NCBI GenBank assembly: GCA_003520455.1 | Contig: DOUV01000319.1 | Location: 4,473-16,090 of the forward strand | Reading direction: 5' to 3' | DNA length: 11,618 nucleotides | Source: Chloroflexota bacterium | Lineage (GTDB): Bacteria; Chloroflexota; Anaerolineae; Ardenticatenales; Ardenticatenaceae | In this document: positions 1 through 5,053 of the stretch, piece by piece | Layout of the letters: every line of letters starts with the position of its first letter | Numbering within the stretch: position 1 is the first letter of the stretch | Made by a program: the position numbers and the translations under genes | Notes under the pieces: generated by a model | What the model was told of the DNA's origin: nothing | Databases searched by the model: none | What the model saw: only the letters and a program-made list of their open reading frames with translations

Positions 1-25
1 ACACCGTATTCCAATGTGAGCGTAA

Positions 26-86
26 AGATGAGCGCCTGGGGATCGGAGATTCCATCGCATGAGTCCGGGCGCTCATCTCCGATCTC
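26..86 (+). promoter_or_regulatory. Leader with interleaved inverted repeats (mutually exclusive stems)
   Basis: Two inverted repeats are interleaved upstream of the VOC gene. Arm A (26-36, AGATGAGCGCC) is an 11-base perfect complement of 68-78. Arm B (41-50, GATCGGAGAT) is a 10-base perfect complement of 75-84, extendable to 39-50/75-86 with G-U pairs. The order is A-B-A'-B', and the two right arms share bases 75-78, so the stems compete or form a pseudoknot if transcribed. This could be a conditional leader, or the trace of two overlapping palindromic repeats. No riboswitch class is recognised and no convincing promoter is seen in bases 1-134. Confidence 0.45.
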
Positions 87-134
87 TGGTCTCCCGGGCC
101 GAAAACGTGTGAGTCTGCAAGAGGAGAGATTCGT

Positions 135-563
135 ATGGGAGTGATCAACCGGGTCGAGCGTGTCGCACTGGCGGTGACGAACCTCGACGAGGCCCAATCC
201 TTCTTCCAGGATATTTTCGGGGCCAGGTTCTATCGCGAAGAGTACATCGAAGATATGGGCATCCGCTACCGCCCCTTCGATCTCGGCTGCAGCAAGATGG
301 AACTGCTCCTGGCCACGCGCGAGGATAGCCCGGTAGCGAAGTTTATTAAAGCCCACGGCCAGGGAGTGCATCACATCACCTTCGAGGTGGACGATCTGGA
401 CGAGGCCGTGGCCGAGCTGGCCGAGCGCGGCCTGAAGATCGCCTACCGGCACACCTACGCCGAGGGCGTGACCTTTGAGGGCTACAGGTGGCGCGAGGCC
501 TTCGTGCACCCCAAGGAGTCCTTCGGCGTGTTGATTCACCTGGCGGAGAAGACACCGGTGTAA
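135..563 (+). CDS. VOC-fold protein, methylmalonyl-CoA epimerase-like
   Basis: This 142-residue protein has the two beta-alpha-beta-beta-beta halves of the vicinal-oxygen-chelate fold (about residues 5-60 and 76-138) and a length typical of methylmalonyl-CoA epimerases. Epimerase-like signatures are the KMELLL strand (54-59), the DSPVAKFI segment (64-71), GVHHITFEVDD (77-87) and VHPKESFGVLIHL (124-136). The family normally binds a divalent metal through an N-terminal His, a mid Gln/Glu, the His of the HH pair and a C-terminal Glu. Here the N-terminal position reads E8-R9 instead of Asp-His, and the C-terminal strand reads H135 instead of Glu, so epimerase activity is doubtful. AGGAGAG (122-128) six bases before the ATG supports the start. 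It heads the acyl-CoA gene cluster, which fits a CoA-ester substrate, but it could be another VOC enzyme such as a dioxygenase-like or lyase-like relative. Confidence 0.8.
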   Translation: MGVINRVERVALAVTNLDEAQSFFQDIFGARFYREEYIEDMGIRYRPFDLGCSKMELLLATREDSPVAKFIKAHGQGVHHITFEVDDLDEAVAELAERGLKIAYRHTYAEGVTFEGYRWREAFVHPKESFGVLIHLAEKTPV

Positions 564-661
564 AGATCGTCCGTGGTTCGCTGTCTGTGGGGGCGGCGAC
601 TCCTCATGGCGCCCAACGGACCGCAGCCCATCTGGCCTCTTCCACGCGGCGTTGGCGGGGA

Positions 662-1046
662 ATGGATTTTCGACTGGCTGACGAGCAAGAGCTTTTCCGG
701 CAAAGCGTGGCATCGATATGTTTCTGGTGGAGCGCGGCACGCCCGGCCTCAGTGTCGGGCGCGAGATTGAGAAGCTGGGGCGCGCGTCTCGGAGACCCCG
801 GCGTTGATCCTTGACAATGGGGTGATTCCGCCGGAGAATCTGCCGGGTACGTTGGGTACCGGCTCCCGCAACCCGGGCGCCATCCTGGCCGAGATCCGGG
901 GCATGGCCGGCTCGTTGAGCCTGGGGCTGGCACCGGCCGCGTTGGAGGCCTCGATCCAGTACGCCAACGAGCGCACCCGGTTCGGGCGGCCTATCGGAAC
1001 GTTTCAGGCGGTGGCTCACAAGATCGCCGAGACGGCGACCGAAACT
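662..1046 (+). pseudogene. Decayed acyl-CoA dehydrogenase (ACAD) remnant
   Basis: Three fragments of one acyl-CoA dehydrogenase lie in three different frames. Fragment 1 (662-715) encodes the classic N-terminus MDFRLADEQELFRQSVAS. Fragment 2 (718-786) encodes the mid-domain strand FLVERGTPGLSVGRE, so roughly 150 residues between the two are missing. Fragment 3 (from about 786) encodes VSETPALILD, IPPENLPG and then the C-terminal helical-domain motif YANERTRFGRPIGTFQAVAHKIAETATE, which ends near 1043. The last 100 or so residues, including the catalytic-base region, are absent. An internal deletion, two frame changes (about 716 and 786) and a lost 3' end rule out a simple sequencing error. An intact copy would have supplied the first oxidation (acyl-CoA to enoyl-CoA) for the hydratase, dehydrogenase and thiolase downstream. 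Bases 564-661 before it hold nothing I can recognise. Confidence 0.85.
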
Positions 1047-1070
1047 GACAATGGACAACGAACCGATTCC

Positions 1071-1076
1071 AGGAGA
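1071..1076 (+). promoter_or_regulatory. Ribosome binding site of the MaoC gene
   Basis: AGGAGA lies nine bases before ATG 1086. It decides the start, because the reading frame is open much further upstream through the ACAD remnant. The MaoC domain begins directly after this ATG. Confidence 0.75.
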
Positions 1077-1085
1077 CATCACACC

Positions 1086-1544
1086 ATGAGTGGCTACCGC
1101 TTCCGCGGCAGAACCTTCGACCAGTTTGAGCCGGATGAAGTCATCGTGACCGCGGCACGTACGGTGACCGAGGCCGATGTGGTGAACTTCGCCGGCCTGT
1201 CTGGGGACTACAATCCCTTGCACACCGACGAAGAATTCGGCAAGACGACGCCCTTTGGGGGGCGCATCGCCCACGGCATGCTGGGCCTCGCGATCGCGAC
1301 CGGGCTGGCGAATCAACTGGGGGTCTTCGAGGGCACGACCCTGGCCCTCATGCAGCAGACGGTCAAGTACACCGGTGCTATCAGGTTCGGCGACACGATC
1401 CACCTCGAGTTGAAGGTGGCCGAGAAGAAGGAGACCTCGAAGCCCGACCGGGGCGTCATCACCTTCGACGCCGACGTCCTGAACCAGCGCGGTGAGGCGG
1501 TGATCAAGAGCCAGTGGGTGCTCATGATAAAGCGAGGAGCGTGA
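1086..1544 (+). CDS. MaoC-family (R)-specific enoyl-CoA hydratase
   Basis: The 152-residue protein has a single hot-dog domain of the MaoC dehydratase family. The hydratase-2 signature is clear: FAGLSGDYNPLH (35-46), with the catalytic pair D41 and H46, followed by PFGGRIAHGML (56-66). Enzymes of this family add water to trans-2-enoyl-CoA to give (R)-3-hydroxyacyl-CoA in the cytoplasm. The length matches stand-alone PhaJ-like hydratases. The stop is three bases before the start of the short-chain dehydrogenase, so the two are almost certainly co-transcribed and act in sequence. The frame continues in from the ACAD remnant without a stop, so an upstream non-ATG start (for example TTG 804) would give a 246-residue chimera. 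The ribosome site before ATG 1086 and the fit to the family favour the short form. Substrate chain length is not visible. Confidence 0.9.
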   Translation: MSGYRFRGRTFDQFEPDEVIVTAARTVTEADVVNFAGLSGDYNPLHTDEEFGKTTPFGGRIAHGMLGLAIATGLANQLGVFEGTTLALMQQTVKYTGAIRFGDTIHLELKVAEKKETSKPDRGVITFDADVLNQRGEAVIKSQWVLMIKRGA

Positions 1545-1547
1545 GCG

Positions 1548-2318
1548 ATGCGACTCACAGACAAAGTGGCGCTCGTCACCGGCGGGGGGAGCGGCATCGG
1601 GGAGGCGTGCGTTATGCGCTTTGCGGCCGCGGGGGCGGCCGTTGCCGTGAACGACGTGAACGTCGAGGGGGCCGAGCGCGTCGCCGGCGCAGTGCGGGCC
1701 AACGGTGGTCAGGCGCTGGTCGTCCCTGCCAATGTGACCTCGCCGGGCGAGGTGGACGCGATGGTGACCGAGCTGCTGCGCGAGTTCGGCCGGCTGGACA
1801 TTCTGATTAATAATGCAGGGGTCAACCGCGACGCCCTCGCCGTCCGCAAGACCAGAGAGGGCGAGATCAAGAAGATGTCCCCGCAGCAGTGGGATTTTGT
1901 GATCGACGTCAACCTCAAGGGCACGTTTCTCTGCGCGCAGGCCGCCGCCGTGCCCATGATGGAGCAGAAGAGCGGCTGCATCAACAACACGGCCTCGATC
2001 GGCGCGCTGGGCAACATCGGCCAGGCGAACTACAGTGCCTCGAAGGCCGGTGTCATCGGCCTGACCAAGACCCTGGCGCTCGAGCTGGCCCGCTACGGCA
2101 TCCGCGTGAACGCCGTCGCGCCGGGTGCCACGGCCACCCAGATGACCGCCGGCATCCCCGATACTATCCGCGAGGCGCTGATCCAGAAGATCCCCCTGCG
2201 GCGCATGGCCGACCCCGGCGAGATCGCCGCGGCCCACCTCTTCCTCGCCAGCGACGATGCCGCCTACATCACCGGGCAGGTGTTGTTCGTGGACGGCGGG
2301 ATCACGGTCGGCATTTGA
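1548..2318 (+). CDS. Short-chain dehydrogenase, FabG-like 3-hydroxyacyl dehydrogenase
   Basis: This 256-residue classical short-chain dehydrogenase has the cofactor motif TGGGSGIG (11-18), NNAG (88-91) and the catalytic tetrad N122, S150, Y162 and K166 (YSASK). D36 at the end of the second strand is the acidic residue usually associated with NAD(H) rather than NADP(H), which suits oxidation of (R)-3-hydroxyacyl-CoA to 3-ketoacyl-CoA. A charged insertion (about 99-110, VRKTREGEIKKM) between NNAG and helix 4 occurs in a subset of FabG-like proteins. GAGGAG (1534-1539) eight bases upstream supports the ATG. It sits between the MaoC hydratase and the thiolase, exactly the order of the reaction steps. 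A role as an ordinary 3-oxoacyl-ACP reductase of fatty acid synthesis is possible, but the neighbours speak against it. Confidence 0.9.
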   Translation: MRLTDKVALVTGGGSGIGEACVMRFAAAGAAVAVNDVNVEGAERVAGAVRANGGQALVVPANVTSPGEVDAMVTELLREFGRLDILINNAGVNRDALAVRKTREGEIKKMSPQQWDFVIDVNLKGTFLCAQAAAVPMMEQKSGCINNTASIGALGNIGQANYSASKAGVIGLTKTLALELARYGIRVNAVAPGATATQMTAGIPDTIREALIQKIPLRRMADPGEIAAAHLFLASDDAAYITGQVLFVDGGITVGI

Positions 2319-2333
2319 CATGGGGCGTGAAAG

Positions 2334-2390
2334 GTGATACGTGATGCGTGACGCGTGAGGAAACGCATCACGCATCACGTATCACGCATC
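2334..2390. repeat. Hairpin made of inverted heptad repeats
   Basis: A 23-base arm (2334-2356) pairs with 2363-2385 at 22 of 23 positions around the loop GAGGAA. Both arms are tandem 7-base units. The left reads GTGATAC, GTGATGC, GTGACGC; the right reads ACGCATC, ACGCATC, ACGTATC, ACGCATC (to 2390). It lies in the 89-base gap between the dehydrogenase and the thiolase. No T-run follows, so a mid-operon RNA structure or a dispersed repeat is more likely than an intrinsic terminator. Confidence 0.85.
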
Positions 2391-2396
2391 GCGCTT

Positions 2397-2401
2397 GGAG
2401 G
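2397..2401 (+). promoter_or_regulatory. Ribosome binding site of the thiolase gene
   Basis: GGAGG, six bases before ATG 2408. It fixes the start downstream of the heptad hairpin. The same frame is open from 2348 but would translate the hairpin repeat. Confidence 0.8.
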
Positions 2402-2407
2402 CTGAAC

Positions 2408-3616
2408 ATGCCTTTTGAAAACGTCTTCATTCCCTACGGCGCCTATTGGAGTACGCCGTTTGTCCGCTGGCAGGGAAGCTTCGCCACCCAGCATTCCATC
2501 ACCTTCGCGGCGGAGGTGACCAGGCGCGCCCTGGCCGAGCGCACCATCCCGGCCACGGTCTTCGATTCGGTCTTCCTCGGCCTCACGGTGCCGCAGAAGC
2601 ACAGCTTCTACGGTGCGCCCTGGTACGCCGCGCTGATCGGCGCCACCGGCGTCACCGGCCCCATGTTCGGCCAGGCCTGCGCGACATCGGCGCGGGTCCT
2701 GGGGAGCGCCGCCTTCGAGATCGAGAGCGGCGCCCAGGAGGTGATCCTGGCGGCGACCTGCGACCGCACCAGCAACGGACCGCACATCACCTACCCGAAT
2801 CCCTTGGCGCCCGGTGGGAAGATGGATGCCGAGGACTGGGTGTGGGAAAACTTCAACTGCGACCCGTACGCCGGGGAGTCGATGGTGCAAACGGCCGAAA
2901 ACGTGGCCCAGGAATGTGATATCGGCCGCGAGGAGCAGGATGAGCTCACCCTGATCCGCTACGCTCAGTACCGGGAGGCCCTGAAGAATGACAGCGCTTT
3001 CCACAAGCGCTTCATGGTGACCCCCATCGAGGTCAAGGATTCCTCGGGGCGCAAGACGCTCGCCACCGTGACCACCGACGAGGGTGTTTTCCCCACCACG
3101 GCCGAGGGCCTGGCGAAGCTGAAGCCAGTGCTGCCGGGCGGGATAGTGACCTTCGGTGGCCAGACCCACCCGGCCGACGGCAACGCGGCCATTGTCGTCA
3201 CCTCGCGCGCGCGCGCGCGCGAGCTCAGCCGTGATTCAGGCATCACCGTACGGGTGCTCTCCTTTGGCCAGGGGCGCGCCAGGCCGGGTTTCATGGCCCA
3301 GGCCGTCGTGCCGGCGGCGCGGGCCGCTCTGGAGCAGGCCGGCCTGACGATCGAGGACATCGCGGCCATCAAAACCCACAACCCGTTCGCCGTGAATGAC
3401 GTCTACTTCTGCCGTGAGATGAGTGTGAAGTGGGACGCGATGAATAACTACGGCTCGTCGCTTGTGTGGGGGCACCCGCAGGGACCGACGGGCGCGCGCT
3501 CGATCATGGAACTGATCGAGGAGCTGGTCATCCGCGGCGGTGGCTATGGCCTCTTCGACGGCTGCGCCGCCGGCGACACGGCCGCGGCGGTCGTGGTGAG
3601 GGTAGATGTGGCATAG
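2408..3616 (+). CDS. Thiolase-family acyl-CoA acyltransferase
   Basis: The 402-residue length is normal for a thiolase. The nucleophilic cysteine is C91 in GQACATSARVL. The second half carries KTHNPFAVND (322-331), the histidine of GHPQGPTGAR (H356) and the C-terminal cysteine in FDGCAAGDTAAAVVV (C386). The THNPF block sits where many thiolases have NEAF and where SCP2-type enzymes have HDCF, so the protein appears intermediate: His in the SCP2-like position, but the second Cys in the classical C-x-G-like loop. The likely reaction is CoA-dependent cleavage of 3-ketoacyl-CoA to acetyl-CoA (or propionyl-CoA) and a shortened acyl-CoA; reverse condensation is possible. It follows the hydratase and dehydrogenase in pathway order. 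No OB-fold/Zn-ribbon partner gene, common beside SCP2-like thiolases, is present here. The gene contains a (CG)9 run and is flanked on both sides by heptad hairpins. Confidence 0.9.
   Translation: MPFENVFIPYGAYWSTPFVRWQGSFATQHSITFAAEVTRRALAERTIPATVFDSVFLGLTVPQKHSFYGAPWYAALIGATGVTGPMFGQACATSARVLGSAAFEIESGAQEVILAATCDRTSNGPHITYPNPLAPGGKMDAEDWVWENFNCDPYAGESMVQTAENVAQECDIGREEQDELTLIRYAQYREALKNDSAFHKRFMVTPIEVKDSSGRKTLATVTTDEGVFPTTAEGLAKLKPVLPGGIVTFGGQTHPADGNAAIVVTSRARARELSRDSGITVRVLSFGQGRARPGFMAQAVVPAARAALEQAGLTIEDIAAIKTHNPFAVNDVYFCREMSVKWDAMNNYGSSLVWGHPQGPTGARSIMELIEELVIRGGGYGLFDGCAAGDTAAAVVVRVDVA
3204..3221. repeat. (CG)9 dinucleotide run inside the thiolase gene
   Basis: Nine uninterrupted CG units encode part of an Arg/Ala stretch (SRARARE) at about thiolase residues 266-272. 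A one-unit slip would shift the frame before H324, H356 and C386. It may simply reflect high GC content and Arg/Ala codon choice. Confidence 0.9.
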
Positions 3617-3657
3617 GGGACGAGGACGCTGCTCTCCCGTAGATGAAAGGGTGGCGA

Positions 3658-3707
3658 GTTGAAGGTTGAAGGTGAGGCGGTGCATCAGTAACGCTCAACC
3701 TTCAACC
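3658..3707. repeat. Second heptad-based inverted repeat, after the thiolase
   Basis: GTTGAAGGTTGA (3658-3669) is perfectly complementary to 3695-3706, with a 25-base loop. The arms are again 7-base units: GTTGAAG twice (3658-3671) on the left, and CTCAACC then TTCAACC (3694-3707) on the right. It lies 42 bases after the thiolase stop. No T-run follows the stem, so termination is possible but not shown. Confidence 0.8.
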
Positions 3708-3709
3708 TG

Positions 3710-3805
3710 GGTACCTATTCCGCCGCTCCCGGCGGATCGCCAGATCCGCCGGCTGAGTGAGGTGGCCCCTCATTGGCCTGGATTTGACAATCCAGGCCGA
3801 GCGGC
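3710..3805. repeat. Composite palindromic repeat, copy 1 (three hairpins)
   Basis: Block A (3710-3755) contains a perfect 10-base stem (3729-3738/3743-3752, loop GCCA). Block B (3775-3805) contains a perfect 10-base stem (3775-3784/3789-3798, loop TGAC). Between them, 3756-3774 forms a third small hairpin (AGTGAGG/CCTCATT, one G-U pair). Block A matches copy 2 at 44 of 46 bases, and block B matches at all 31. Together with the heptad hairpin and copy 2 it fills the 335-base gap 3617-3951, where I see no gene. It looks like a small non-coding dispersed repeat (REP/MITE-like); no transposase is visible. Confidence 0.85.
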
Positions 3806-3830
3806 GAAGGGCCGAGCGGCTGAAGGTTAT

Positions 3831-3913
3831 GGTACCTCTTCCGCCGCTCCGGGCGGATCGCCAGATCCGCCGGCTGGGGACTGGCCTGGATTTGACAATC
3901 CAGGCCGAGCGGC
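3831..3913. repeat. Composite palindromic repeat, copy 2 (middle hairpin lost)
   Basis: Block A (3831-3876) and block B (3883-3913) repeat copy 1 in direct orientation, but only six bases (3877-3882) separate them, so the middle hairpin is absent. The block A stem is 8 bases (3852-3859/3864-3871) because a C-to-G difference breaks the outer pair. The block B stem (3883-3892/3897-3906) is perfect. The end is 38 bases before the M19 start. Confidence 0.85.
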
Positions 3914-3938
3914 TACGGCGTGACTCGCACACCAGCGC

Positions 3939-3944
3939 AGGAGA
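3939..3944 (+). promoter_or_regulatory. Ribosome binding site of the M19 peptidase gene
   Basis: AGGAGA, seven bases before ATG 3952. It decides the start: the frame is open back to 3757, but that extension would translate the palindromic repeats, and the M19 family signature begins just after ATG 3952. Confidence 0.75.
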
Positions 3945-3951
3945 TTCGAGC

Positions 3952-4965
3952 ATGACCCAAACAGATCCACCCTTCATGGCGGCCGACCTTCACGGGGACA
4001 TCCTTTTGGATGTGGTGGAGCGGCGCCGGAAAGGGGAACCGCGAGTGTTGGTGAACCACCATCTCGAGGCGCTGCGGCGTGGGGGCGTGCGGATTCAGGT
4101 ATTGCCGATCTACGTCTGGTCGGACTACCTGCCGGAGAGCGCACTCCGCCAGGCGATGCGCACGGTGAATGCGCTCTACGAGGAGGTGGCTGAGTCGCCG
4201 GAGCATTTCGTGCTGGTCGAGCGCCGGCAGGATCTCCAGCGGGCTCGCGACGAGGGCAAGGTTGGGCTGCTCATGGCCTTTGAGGGTGCGGATCCCCTGG
4301 ATCGGGACGTCGGCCTGGTTCGGATTTTCCACCGTCTTGGGCTGCGGATGGTTGGACTCACCTGGAACCGCGCCAATCAATTTGCGCAAGGGTTGGCCGA
4401 GGACACGGGGGCGGGTGTCTCAGTTGTCGGCCGTTCCCTCCTCGAGCTCATGGGCGAGTTGGGCATCATTCTGGACCTCTCGCACCTCAGCCCCTCTTCC
4501 TTCTGGTCGGCCCTGGAGGACTTCCAGGGGCCGGTCGTCGCCAGCCACTCCAATGCCTACGCCGTCTGCGGCCACCCCCGCAACTTGACCGACGACCAGA
4601 TCAAGGCGATCGCCGCACGCGGCGGCCTGATCGGGCTCAACTTCCTGCCCCGCTTTGTGGGCGGCAACGACTTGCTACAGGGGTTGGTGCGCCACGCCGG
4701 TTACATTCGCGACCTGGTCGGTCTCTCTCCGCTGGCTCTGGGTCCCGATTTCATGAACTACCTGCCTGATGTAAGCGAATCGCCCCAACAACGATTGCTG
4801 GGCCAGGAGGACGCGGAGGCCCAGGCCCACGTTCAGTTACCCGACGTCACTGTTCTTCCGGCGCTGTGGCAGACGTTCCGCGACCATGGCTGGTCGAGCG
4901 AGGATACAACAGCGCTCTTTTACGACAATGTGTGGCGCTACCTCTATGGAACGCTGCCTGCCTGA
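3952..4965 (+). CDS. M19 membrane-dipeptidase-like metallopeptidase
   Basis: The 337-residue protein matches the renal (membrane) dipeptidase family in length and motif order. The binuclear zinc site is complete: H14 and D16 in DLHGD, bridging E111 in MAFEG, H178 in DLSHLS, H199 in ASHSN and D266 in LGPDF. R210 and N211 in HPRNLTDDQIKAIAARGGLIGLNF are also typical. No signal peptide or lipobox is seen, so it should be cytoplasmic. Family members hydrolyse dipeptides, often with a D-residue at the C-terminal position, and some open beta-lactam or other cyclic amides; the substrate cannot be read here. It is the first gene of a hydrolase series, 88 bases before the M24 gene. The sequence after D266 (MNYLPD) departs from the usual GSDFDG form, so specificity may differ. 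Confidence 0.9.
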   Translation: MTQTDPPFMAADLHGDILLDVVERRRKGEPRVLVNHHLEALRRGGVRIQVLPIYVWSDYLPESALRQAMRTVNALYEEVAESPEHFVLVERRQDLQRARDEGKVGLLMAFEGADPLDRDVGLVRIFHRLGLRMVGLTWNRANQFAQGLAEDTGAGVSVVGRSLLELMGELGIILDLSHLSPSSFWSALEDFQGPVVASHSNAYAVCGHPRNLTDDQIKAIAARGGLIGLNFLPRFVGGNDLLQGLVRHAGYIRDLVGLSPLALGPDFMNYLPDVSESPQQRLLGQEDAEAQAHVQLPDVTVLPALWQTFRDHGWSSEDTTALFYDNVWRYLYGTLPA

Positions 4966-5053
4966 GAGGCATACGATAGGCTGCGGCGGAGATGCCGTTC
5001 GCGTGGGTGGTCCATGCACGCGGTGAGGCTGCCGACGCTGGGAAGGAGACCCC

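Noticed and set aside
573..770. Short open frame upstream of and across the ACAD remnant
   Set aside because: Its translation resembles no protein, whereas the overlapping frames give clear ACAD fragments.
3617..3656. Intrinsic terminator directly after the thiolase stop
   Set aside because: No stable stem followed by a T-run was found. The nearest structure is the heptad hairpin at 3658-3707, which also lacks a T-run.
3658..3913. CRISPR-like array
   Set aside because: Only two copies, with unequal spacing, internal palindromes and a spacer that itself folds. No cas genes.
3757..3951. N-terminal extension of the M19 peptidase through the palindromic repeats
   Set aside because: The frame is open, but the sequence is repeat DNA. 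A good ribosome site and the family N-terminus begin at ATG 3952.
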